From Maribacter sp044594925 (GTDB taxonomy: Bacteria > Bacteroidota > Bacteroidia > Flavobacteriales > Flavobacteriaceae): a DNA stretch of 64,000 nt. The notes under the pieces were generated by a model that had not been told where the DNA came from, ran no database searches, and saw nothing but the letters and a program-made list of their open reading frames with translations. The position numbers were made by a program, and so were the translations under genes. Numbering within the stretch: the stretch's first letter is position 1; each line of letters starts with the position of its first letter. The stretch is taken from contig NZ_CP138991.1 of NCBI RefSeq assembly GCF_044594925.1, forward strand, positions 930,001 through 994,000, given 5' to 3'. Shown here in pieces: positions 45,967 to 53,176 of this stretch.

Positions 45967-47010
45967 CTACTTGCTCCACTTCCTAGATGACGTCTTGCCC
46001 GATGCCGGAAAATCTTTTGGAACAGCTTGGGTTACGTTTCCTGTAGCGGCCCATTCCGCGCCACGCTGCAGGGTGGTAATAAAACCAACACATTCCATAG
46101 AATAATCAAAATGTCCCAGTGTGGTATGAAAAACCCTTCCCTCGCCATAGTTAATTGTCATTAGCATGGGTACATGCTGTCCTAGGCCTTTAACACTTTC
46201 ATCCCATGGTGGGGCATTTTTCTCTACATCTGCATAAGCCGTGGCTAAAATAGTAGCGTTTTCAAAAGGTCCGCGCATACGCTCGTACAGCTCATCCTGC
46301 GTGTGCAACCACTTTGCTGGTAAACCTTTCATAATAGGGTGTTCGCTGGCTCTTGTAGTCACTTCAAATTCGTACTCCATACCGTGTGAACCACAAACCC
46401 CATCCGTACTGTCACGTACCATTTTACCCGCATCGTTATAATATACGTAAGGCCCCGAACTCGCATCACGTCCTCCCCATGCGCCCAGACCTATCATTTT
46501 ATTGTATTCTTCCCAGTGGCCCCAAGAATTATTTGCCGCATGTACTACCATTAGTCCACCACCATTTTTCATATATTTTTCAAAGGCCTTTCTGGTAGCT
46601 GCTGGCCATAAGGCCGCATCAAAACCTAAGTTGGTCACTACCAGGTCATATTTGTTGAAATCTATAGTGAAATCCGATGTTTTTATCGGGTCGTGAGAAA
46701 TAACATAGTCCGCCTCCCCTACCGGATACGCTTCAATGAATTGGGTGTAGGGTTCCGGTCTGCTCTCATTATATTTTATGCCCAGCCAAACGGAGTCCGT
46801 TCTATGAATGCTTACGTCGAACAGCCCAGTTTCCTCCAGATAATCTTTCATCATTTGCGTTGTTTTGGGCCATATATAATGATTGTTCTGACCGTCGATG
46901 ATAAGCACTTGTTGTTTTGTAACGGGTTTAGGTTTTAGGACTTCTTTCTTTTCTTCACCACAGGCGATAATTAAAAGCGTAAGAAAAAGAGGAATAGTGA
47001 ATCTTTTCAT
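45967..47010 (-). CDS. ThuA-domain lipoprotein
   Basis: A 347-residue lipoprotein (LIIACGEE) with a trehalose-utilisation ThuA domain, a class-I glutamine-amidotransferase-like fold: VTNLGFDAALWP, NGGGLMVVHAANNSWG, GLGAWGGRD, and GRVFHTTLGHFDYS. In Bacteroidota these proteins are linked to periplasmic sugar handling. The exact reaction is unknown. Single gene with the putative promoter of the next gene behind it. Confidence 0.88.
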   Translation of the reverse strand: MKRFTIPLFLTLLIIACGEEKKEVLKPKPVTKQQVLIIDGQNNHYIWPKTTQMMKDYLEETGLFDVSIHRTDSVWLGIKYNESRPEPYTQFIEAYPVGEADYVISHDPIKTSDFTIDFNKYDLVVTNLGFDAALWPAATRKAFEKYMKNGGGLMVVHAANNSWGHWEEYNKMIGLGAWGGRDASSGPYVYYNDAGKMVRDSTDGVCGSHGMEYEFEVTTRASEHPIMKGLPAKWLHTQDELYERMRGPFENATILATAYADVEKNAPPWDESVKGLGQHVPMLMTINYGEGRVFHTTLGHFDYSMECVGFITTLQRGAEWAATGNVTQAVPKDFPASGKTSSRKWSK

Positions 47011-47116
47011 GGGAGCTATAGTTTGTTAGGAGTCTGGTAAAGGTTTAAAAGTACTTGAAATATTAAAATGGAACAAAAGAGGATTTGAAGTTTCTTTGCC
47101 AAAGCGTACTCCAATC

Positions 47117-47147
47117 TTGGATTTGTATACCACAGCCGCTACATTTG
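47117..47147 (+). promoter_or_regulatory. Promoter with TTG and TACATTTG boxes
   Basis: TTG (47117-47119), a 20-bp spacer and TACATTTG (47140-47147) form a good Bacteroidota promoter; the -7 box ends 25 nt before the next gene's ATG. Confidence 0.65.
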
Positions 47148-47172
47148 TTGTTAAATTTTAATTTAGTATAAC

Positions 47173-47697
47173 ATGAAAATCTTAGGAATAGGTTCTCGAA
47201 TAGATCATACGGAATATGGAAAAGGAGTGGTCACCAATGTGTCCTCTAAATACTATTGGGTCACTTTTTTAGAAGCTGGTCTGGAAACTATTGCTATTGA
47301 TGCTGATTTTGAAGTAATCGAGGCCGTTGAGGCTGAAGTGGATACCGTTAGTTTTTTTGATATAGAAAGCTCCTTGGTTCAGATTTTAGAAAAATGGAGC
47401 GATACCCATGAAAAAGTAGCCATTGCCGATAAGTGGAAAGGTGGAAAATTAATTTTAGAGCCGGGTGATGCCTTGGCCAATAAGGAACTGCCTATCGATA
47501 GCTTTTTCCATAAAATTGTCATGGTGCGCGACCGTATCCGTGTTATGGAGCAAAAAATAAACAGTAGTAAAAACCTGGACGACCAAGAAAAAATAGACTT
47601 GCAGCAATACATTACCCGTATCTACGGAAGTTTAACCTCTTTTAATGTGCTGTTTAAAAATAAGAGCGACCATTTTGTGGGAGAGCGTAGCAAATAA
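47173..47697 (+). CDS. Conserved protein of unknown function with N-terminal Tudor-like segment
   Basis: A 174-residue cytosolic protein. The first 50 residues (IGSRIDHTEYGKGVVTNVSSKYYWVTF) resemble the small barrel at the C-terminus of UvrD/PcrA helicases, which interacts with RNA polymerase. The rest is helical. Not recognised as a named family; nucleic-acid or polymerase association is only inferred from the barrel. Confidence 0.68.
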   Translation: MKILGIGSRIDHTEYGKGVVTNVSSKYYWVTFLEAGLETIAIDADFEVIEAVEAEVDTVSFFDIESSLVQILEKWSDTHEKVAIADKWKGGKLILEPGDALANKELPIDSFFHKIVMVRDRIRVMEQKINSSKNLDDQEKIDLQQYITRIYGSLTSFNVLFKNKSDHFVGERSK

Positions 47698-47734
47698 ACT
47701 GTTCTTTCGTATGTATTAAATGAAGGGCGGAGGG

Positions 47735-48388
47735 CTACTCTTCCCCTAACTCCGTAATCTTTTTCTCGTAGAGCTTTTTACTTTCCACCACGGCAACATT
47801 GAGCTCTTGCATAATACCGTCCACACGACCTTCGATACTTTTCATTTGATCATTGATGTTATCAAAGGAATTTAGGGCAGCGGCAACTTCAAGGGCTTTT
47901 ACCACTTCAACGGCATCTCCGTGAAGTAAACGTAGTCTTTCAATGGCCTTGGAGGTATTTGCTAATGTTCCGTTGTACTTTACCCTTGCCTTTTTGATAG
48001 CTCCGTTTAAGGTATTTCTGCTGGTTTCGTCACTAAGACTATTGGTCTGTGTTTCCATGGCATTGAAAAGGTTGGCCGCATGCGATTTTAAATCCTCATA
48101 TTCCTTGTTTAAACGCTCCACGCGTTTATTCACTTTTTCCCAATCGCCATATACTTTGGCAAATTCCTTATCCTCGTTTTTGGTGTCCTCTAAAGCCGTC
48201 TTGAGCGCATTTAGAGTTTCCAGACCTTTGTTCACATTTTTGTTTGCGGTCTCTTTGCGCTTTTCAAAAGAGGCTACCGTAGATTTAAACTTATCCTTTA
48301 AACGAATGAGGTTTTCAGGGCTTTTGTCTTTCCAACAAGATGCAAATAAGAGTGCAGTAAGCGCGAGGAGGCTAATTTTTTTAAACAT
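47735..48388 (-). CDS. Coiled-coil lipoprotein of unknown function
   Basis: A 217-residue lipoprotein (MFKKISLLALTALLFASCWK) started at the ATG at 48388; the open frame extends 95 codons further upstream, but those residues are not protein-like. The mature protein is almost fully helical with long coiled-coil segments (FEKRKETANKNVNKGLETL; RVERLNKEYEDLKSHAANL). Function unknown; periplasmic. Confidence 0.78.
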   Translation of the reverse strand: MFKKISLLALTALLFASCWKDKSPENLIRLKDKFKSTVASFEKRKETANKNVNKGLETLNALKTALEDTKNEDKEFAKVYGDWEKVNKRVERLNKEYEDLKSHAANLFNAMETQTNSLSDETSRNTLNGAIKKARVKYNGTLANTSKAIERLRLLHGDAVEVVKALEVAAALNSFDNINDQMKSIEGRVDGIMQELNVAVVESKKLYEKKITELGEE

Positions 48389-48813
48389 GGATAGTGTGTT
48401 TGTACTAGTTAATGGTGTTGCAAAAATACGGAATTGGATGAATCTAAGTTTGTAATTATTAATTGGAATAGGATAGGAGTATATGATTTGATTATGTTTT
48501 GTTATTAATTGGGTTAAGAGTAGTAAAACAGTTCGGTGACAACCTATAGAACAGCCTGCATAAGTATCTAATCGAAAAGGTAATCCGCAGAAACTGAATT
48601 GACTAGTAATGCTTAATGGATTGTTGTAAGTGTATTCCAATTGTTTGATATTTTTTCTTTTAATTGTAGTCAAAGTTTAGATTAATAGGGTTCTAATTCT
48701 ATTCACCAGCTCATAACTAAATTAGGATTTCCCGCTATTCATTTCAAGAGCATTCCTACACAGTTATTCTTTGATTTATAAACAGACGGAACTAACTAAA
48801 CTTTCGTATCAAT
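48389..48813. other. Gene-free intergenic stretch
   Basis: About 425 bp upstream of the first interspersed repeat copy. No ORF with a plausible start, no RNA gene and no recognised promoter box was found; the sequence is AT-rich and looks like non-coding filler. Confidence 0.5.
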
Positions 48814-48980
48814 GTCACTTCGAGTGATTTTCGCGACCTTTTCCGGAGCGAATCCCGAAGCCTCGGGAGTATCGAGAAGCTTTCGTGTTGCAAAAGGCGA
48901 TGCCCTGAGGGAAGCAGAAGGGTTCTCGATACACTTCATTTTACAATGAAATTATTGTAAAATCAAGCACTCGAACTGAC
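48814..48980 (+). repeat. Interspersed repeat, copy 1
   Basis: 167 bp starting GTCACTTCGAGTG and ending CACTCGAACTGAC (13-nt terminal inverted repeats, one mismatch). Inside are an imperfect CCCGAAGCCTCGGG palindrome, a 10-bp inverted repeat (48869-48878 with 48923-48932) and a 10-bp hairpin (48938-48947 with 48954-48963). Differs from copy 2 at five positions. Followed by a 29-nt tail (CTAAAC-like, ending TCCTTCGAC) shared with copy 2. Confidence 0.88.
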
Positions 48981-49074
48981 TAAACTTTTTTCTCATTCAT
49001 CCTTCGACTCAACTCATGGTAACTTTACATCTTTTAACCCCTTGTGCGTATTAGCTTGGTTTCCAATTACGGAT

Positions 49075-49241
49075 GTCACTTTGAGTGATTTTCGCGACTT
49101 TTTCCGGAGCGAATTCCGAAGCCTCGGGAGTATCGAGAAGCTTTCGTGTTGCAAAAGGCGATGCCCTGAGGGAAGCAGAAGGGTTCTCGATACACTTAAT
49201 TTCACAATGAAATTATTGTAAAATCAAGCACTCGAACTGAC
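49075..49241 (+). repeat. Interspersed repeat, copy 2
   Basis: Direct repeat of copy 1, offset 261 bp, 162 of 167 positions identical. Its last hairpin has one mismatch. The 28-nt downstream tail is also duplicated, so the unit that duplicated or moved is longer than the TIR-bounded element. Confidence 0.88.
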
Positions 49242-49300
49242 TAAACTTTTTTCTCATTCATCCTTCGACACATCTCACTTTTATAATACACAAAAGGTTA

Positions 49301-50080
49301 TTAACTCACTTTCTTCTCGCTTAAATATTTCCAATACCGTTTGGGTACATGCTGTGTATGAAGCTTTTTATTAATACGGGATTTAATATTGGTACTTTGA
49401 AAGTAGTTGTTCCATAGCTCCTGATACGCATACTCTTCATTGGTAAAGGCAGCATTTCTTTTTAAACTATTTACATGGGCATCTTGCAGGTCAAGCGAAA
49501 TCAATTCTACGCTTTGTAAATTATAAAATAACCCGTATTTACGCTTTACATCATAGATAATCCATTGTTGGTCCGCATAGCGAGACCGGAAATGTTTGGA
49601 GATTAGGGGCAGTACATCAAAATCAGGTTCAATATTTGCGAAATAGACTTCATCCTTGGTTAATTGAAATCGCACAAAGGCTTCCATACGGTGCTTTTCC
49701 CTGCCCACTCTATGCGCCAGTTGGTTTATCTTAAGAATTGCATCATCCGAAAAATCAGCAGCTTTATTTTCTTTACTTCCCATCAGCTTTTGAATGTAAT
49801 GGTAGAGTAGGGGCTCAATGCCCTTTTGTTCACTCAGAAAAGCAAAGTAGATGCTTTTGATAGCATTGTTGCTACGTCCACGAACACCGTTCCATACCCG
49901 CTTGGCCTTTTCCAAGTTGGTGAATATGGTTTCCGTTTCGGTAAAGAGTCCGTTTTGAGCCTGACCTTTACGTTGAATATCGGCCTGACTAATTTTTTGC
50001 TCAAAGCCCGTGAAAACAGCAGTTAAAAAACCATTGAAACTACCGTCGTAAATTAATGTTTTTGAAGTGTTCATATTCAT
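49301..50080 (-). CDS. TIGR03915-type putative DNA repair protein
   Basis: A 259-residue protein matching the TIGR03915/DUF4130 family (LIYDGSFNGFLTAVFTGFEQK at the start; FVRFQLTKDEVYFANIEPDFDVLPLISKHFRSRYADQQWIIYD in the middle). The family is known as the constant partner of a radical-SAM protein of the TIGR03916 type and is thought to act in DNA repair; the chemistry is unknown. It overlaps the upstream 60-residue ORF by one base (TAATG). Confidence 0.88.
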   Translation of the reverse strand: MNMNTSKTLIYDGSFNGFLTAVFTGFEQKISQADIQRKGQAQNGLFTETETIFTNLEKAKRVWNGVRGRSNNAIKSIYFAFLSEQKGIEPLLYHYIQKLMGSKENKAADFSDDAILKINQLAHRVGREKHRMEAFVRFQLTKDEVYFANIEPDFDVLPLISKHFRSRYADQQWIIYDVKRKYGLFYNLQSVELISLDLQDAHVNSLKRNAAFTNEEYAYQELWNNYFQSTNIKSRINKKLHTQHVPKRYWKYLSEKKVS

Positions 50081-50262
50081 TAGGATTTAGTATAAAACAA
50101 AATGAGTTGTCTTTTTAAGGTGTACACATATTTCTTCGCCCTACTTTTAAAGACAACAAACTGGTAACCTGTATTTAAGATGGTGTTACGGCTGCGTTCT
50201 AAAAACCCAAATTTGGCATTGACCTTACCCATACCTTCCCAAGTGCTTTCCAAGTATTCCAT
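50080..50262 (-). CDS. Small basic ORF between repair genes
   Basis: 60 codons, ATG at 50262, five bases after the radical-SAM gene stop and with its stop sharing one base with the next gene's ATG. This gap-free packing on one strand suggests translation. The product is basic and aromatic-rich (Lys/Arg about one fifth; KSRAKKYVYTLKRQLILFY at the end). No homology recognised; it could instead be a spacer with chance coding potential. Confidence 0.5.
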   Translation of the reverse strand: MEYLESTWEGMGKVNAKFGFLERSRNTILNTGYQFVVFKSRAKKYVYTLKRQLILFYTKS

Positions 50263-50267
50263 ACTGT

Positions 50268-51530
50268 TTAATTAAATAATGATAATTGACTACTATACTG
50301 CTTCCTGAACTTTCCTACCGAATGCTGTAGAATCATTCCTTTAATACGGTCCGCATCCAAATCCCTGCGTTCCCAATTGGGAGAATCGCAAAGGATAAAG
50401 AATTTAGCACGGTTAAGGGCAACTCCCATTTTCTTTAGGTGTTCCCAGTTTAATTTTCGAAATTTCCTTCCCTTTAAAATTTTGCTTACAGAGCGCATTC
50501 CAACTCCGGGAATACGCGCTAACACCCGTTTATCCGCCGTATTGATATCCACCGGAAAATGGTTCAGGTTTCGCAACGCCCAGCTCAGTTTTGGATCTAC
50601 CTCAATATCTAGATTGGGATGGGTATCGTTCAAAAGCTCATTGACCGCAAAACCGTAAAAGCGCAATAACCAATCCGTTTGGTACAACCTATTCTCTCGG
50701 AGCATTGGCACCTGTGTTCCAATAGCAGGCAGTCGTTTATCATCCGCCACGGGAACATAGCCCGAGTAATATACCCGCTTCATATTGTAATTTTTATAGA
50801 AGTGTGTTGCGGAGTACATGATATCTTTATCGGATTCGCCTGTTGCCCCAACTATCATTTGCGTGCTTTGGCCTGCTGGGGCATATTTAGGCGTGCTACG
50901 AATGATTTTCTTTTCGGACTTGTAACGCACGATTTCATTTTTCACCTTTAGCATCGGTTTTAAGAAATCTTCGTGCTTTTTATCAGGTGCTAATAGTTTA
51001 AGGCCGGAAATAGTGGGGATTTCTATGTTGACCGACAAACGGTCCGCATACAATCCGGCCTCATACATTAATTCATCACTTGCGCCGGGAATGGACTTTA
51101 AATGAATATAGCCGTTAAAGTTTTCTTCTTCTCTTAGTTTTTTGGCCACGGCGACCAAACGTTCCATGGTGTAATCTGGACTTTTAAAAATACCTGAACT
51201 TAAGAACAGGCCTTCGATATAATTTTTACGGTAAAAATTGATGGTCAAATCTACCACCTCCTGAATTTTAAAAGCGGCACGTTTTACATCGTTACTTTTT
51301 CTGGTAACACAATAGGCGCAATCAAAAATGCAGTGGTTGGTCAATAATATCTTTAAAAGCGATACACACCTACCATCTTCCGTATAACTATGACAAATAC
51401 CCATACCCGTGCTATTACCAAGACCTTTGTCTTTATTGGTACGGTTACTGCCGCTGCTTGAACAGGAAACATCATATTTAGCGGCATCCGCCAAAATATT
51501 CAATTTCTCTTTGATACGTTCAAAATTCAT
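50268..51530 (-). CDS. Radical-SAM DNA modification/repair protein (TIGR03916 type)
   Basis: A 420-residue radical-SAM enzyme. The iron-sulfur cluster cysteines are in NHCIFDCAYC (C-x3-C-x2-C, near residue 70). The C-terminal third contains a helix-hairpin-helix segment (RIPGVGMRSVSKIL) suited to DNA binding. This is the known partner of the TIGR03915 protein and is proposed to act in DNA lesion repair. Its promoter region is shared with the divergent XRE-S24 regulator and is full of operator-like boxes. Confidence 0.92.
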   Translation of the reverse strand: MNFERIKEKLNILADAAKYDVSCSSSGSNRTNKDKGLGNSTGMGICHSYTEDGRCVSLLKILLTNHCIFDCAYCVTRKSNDVKRAAFKIQEVVDLTINFYRKNYIEGLFLSSGIFKSPDYTMERLVAVAKKLREEENFNGYIHLKSIPGASDELMYEAGLYADRLSVNIEIPTISGLKLLAPDKKHEDFLKPMLKVKNEIVRYKSEKKIIRSTPKYAPAGQSTQMIVGATGESDKDIMYSATHFYKNYNMKRVYYSGYVPVADDKRLPAIGTQVPMLRENRLYQTDWLLRFYGFAVNELLNDTHPNLDIEVDPKLSWALRNLNHFPVDINTADKRVLARIPGVGMRSVSKILKGRKFRKLNWEHLKKMGVALNRAKFFILCDSPNWERRDLDADRIKGMILQHSVGKFRKQYSSQLSLFN

Positions 51531-51536
51531 AGTACT

Positions 51537-51608
51537 GGTATATATTCCAAAAATATGGATATATTCCTAATTATGGAAATATTCCAAATAATATTTTGGA
51601 TATAATCC
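51537..51608. promoter_or_regulatory. Array of four GGA-N5-TCC-like operator boxes
   Basis: Boxes at 51537-51548 (GGTATATATTCC), 51557-51567 (GGATATATTCC), 51575-51585 (GGAAATATTCC) and 51598-51608 (GGATATAATCC), spaced 18-23 bp apart, i.e. roughly two helical turns. Each is near-palindromic. They fill the space between divergent starts and overlap both putative promoters, as expected for an autoregulated S24 repressor that also controls the repair operon. Confidence 0.72.
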
Positions 51609-51616
51609 ATATTTAG

Positions 51617-51624
51617 TATATTTG
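51617..51624 (+). promoter_or_regulatory. TATATTTG -7 element abutting the regulator start
   Basis: A perfect TAnnTTTG box ends four bases before the ATG at 51628, so the transcript would have no or almost no leader. Confidence 0.55.
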
Positions 51625-51627
51625 AGT

Positions 51628-52395
51628 ATGGAAAATGAACTCACTTTAAAGCGATTTACGGATATTAGACGGGAATTGGGATACACACAGGCCGAATTTG
51701 CGGCACTTATAGGCGTTTCTAACACCACCGCGGATATAGAACGTGGTCGTACCAAACTATCCGGAAAAGTGGTTTCTGAGCTGTTGAAACAGTTTAAGAT
51801 AAATCCGCTTTGGTTGTTCGGGGAAAGTGAGCAACAATATTTGGAAACTTCCAATACCAGTGTTATCCCTAAAGTGGTTACCGTAGATGCCGCCGAGAAC
51901 GAGAATATGGTTTTGGTCAATGCAAAGGCCGCAGCAGGTTACCCACAGAATATTGCAGATACCAGTTGGTACGAGCAATTGCCCGCTTTTGATTTACCCA
52001 TACCAGAATTTAGAAATGCCACCTACAGAGGTTTTCAGGTAGAGGGGGATAGTATGTTGCCTAATCTGCATCCTGGGGAATGGGTTTTGGCCCGTGCCAT
52101 AGAACATATAGATTATGTGAGCGCCAATAAAATGTACGTAGTGGTCTTACAGGATTCCGTAATGGTGAAGAAAGTGGAAAAACGTCCAAACTCCAACAAC
52201 ATAACTTTGGTTTCTTTGAACGAGACCTACCCGCCTTATGATATTAAACCTTTTCAGATTCAGGAAATATGGGAAGTGAGCAGTAAAATTACCTTTAACG
52301 TAGATGCTACTACCGACAGTGGTTTGTTGCGACAGTTGCAGGAATCCATGCAGGAGCTGAAGAATCAATTACAACACGTAAAGAAGGTAGACTAA
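51628..52395 (+). CDS. XRE-family repressor with S24 self-cleaving peptidase domain
   Basis: A 255-residue LexA/CI-like repressor. Residues 8-60 form an XRE helix-turn-helix (RRELGYTQAEFAALIGVSNTT). The linker holds a cleavage-site sequence AAAGYP with the Ala103-Gly104 bond typical of LexA-type proteins. The S24 domain has catalytic S142 (VEGDSMLPNLHPGEWV) and Lys near 181 (SVMVKKVE). DNA damage should trigger RecA-assisted self-cleavage and relieve repression. Overlaps the convergent GNAT gene by 4 bp. Confidence 0.9.
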   Translation: MENELTLKRFTDIRRELGYTQAEFAALIGVSNTTADIERGRTKLSGKVVSELLKQFKINPLWLFGESEQQYLETSNTSVIPKVVTVDAAENENMVLVNAKAAAGYPQNIADTSWYEQLPAFDLPIPEFRNATYRGFQVEGDSMLPNLHPGEWVLARAIEHIDYVSANKMYVVVLQDSVMVKKVEKRPNSNNITLVSLNETYPPYDIKPFQIQEIWEVSSKITFNVDATTDSGLLRQLQESMQELKNQLQHVKKVD

Positions 52396-52826
52396 ACGGT
52401 CTTCATCTTTTTAACGTAAAGACCACTACTTTTTAGATGAAATCCTAGACTTTTATACAGACTGATGGCGGCTGTTCTGTGATGTCCACTAAAGAGAAGC
52501 ACATCATCCAGTTTTCGTAAACGGGCTTGGTCCAACAGTCTCTCCATGAGTTTTCTACCGATACCTTTTCCACGCTGGTCTTCGGCAACCACAACATCTT
52601 CAATCATTCCTTTATAGCCCGATACTACTTTGTAATTAGCCATCATAGCAATCCCTACTAATTGCGTTCCTTCGAAACAACAAGCAATATCTATACAATC
52701 CGATGCTTCTAGAATACTGGTCAGCGGTAATTGCCTTAATTCCGAATTCAGTTGTAAGTACAGTTGGGATAATTGAGTTTGCAGCTCTTCTGAGATATCC
52801 TCTTTCTCCAGTAGTTTTATTTCCAT
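52392..52826 (-). CDS. GNAT-family N-acetyltransferase
   Basis: Acetyl-CoA-dependent transferase of 144 residues (160 if the upstream ATG at 52874 is used; the ATG at 52826 gives the usual MEIKLLEKEDI family start). Acetyl-CoA motif DQRGKGIGRKLMERLL and the LYKSLGFH segment are intact. Substrate unknown. Its stop overlaps the XRE-S24 gene by 4 bp; convergent, so co-regulation is not implied. Confidence 0.85.
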   Translation of the reverse strand: MEIKLLEKEDISEELQTQLSQLYLQLNSELRQLPLTSILEASDCIDIACCFEGTQLVGIAMMANYKVVSGYKGMIEDVVVAEDQRGKGIGRKLMERLLDQARLRKLDDVLLFSGHHRTAAISLYKSLGFHLKSSGLYVKKMKTV

Positions 52827-52900
52827 TTTCTTAGTATGATGTTTAAAAGTATACTTTTTTGACTCATTTTTCATTTTTAACCTATTGACTTGAATATAGA

Positions 52901-53065
52901 GTCAGTTCGAGTGATTTTTCGTAATGTAATGAAGAAAAATTGTTCCCGAAGCTTCGGGAGAGAACCATTTTATGTCTCAAAGGGCGATGGTATGAGCTAA
53001 GCCGAAGGGTTCTCGATACACTCGATTTTCGATGGAAAAATCGAAAATCAACCACTCGAACTGAC
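52901..53065 (+). repeat. Interspersed repeat, copy 3 (diverged)
   Basis: 165 bp with perfect 13-nt terminal inverted repeats GTCAGTTCGAGTG and CACTCGAACTGAC, a perfect CCCGAAGCTTCGGG palindrome (52945-52958), an inverted GAGAACC/GGTTCTC pair, and a 10-bp hairpin GATTTTCGAT/ATCGAAAATC (53024-53033 with 53040-53049). The hairpin sequence differs from copy 1 but pairing is conserved. Same orientation as copies 1 and 2. The rest of the 52827-53176 gap holds no gene. Confidence 0.85.
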
Positions 53066-53176
53066 ATTTTTGTATGTGTTTTTAAAATACACAATGGTTT
53101 TTTTATTAAGTTTTGATGTATTTCCGTTACATACTAAAAAACGTATATTTAGTTTAAAATAACAATATTTGAATCC

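Noticed and set aside
47943..48455. 170-residue plus-strand ORF
   Set aside because: Antisense to the coiled-coil lipoprotein gene; open frame results from its Lys/Glu-rich codon use.
49014..49205. Minus-strand 63-residue ORF
   Set aside because: Lies almost wholly inside interspersed repeat copy 2; the corresponding ORF in copy 3 has a different, non-homologous-looking sequence with only short shared words. Better explained by the repeat.
48814..53065. Repeats as a possible CRISPR array
   Set aside because: Only three copies, 165-167 bp long, not regularly spaced, with terminal inverted repeats; no cas genes.
52882..53094. Minus-strand 70-residue ORF
   Set aside because: Entirely made of interspersed repeat copy 3 and flanking DNA; no start signal or protein-like composition.
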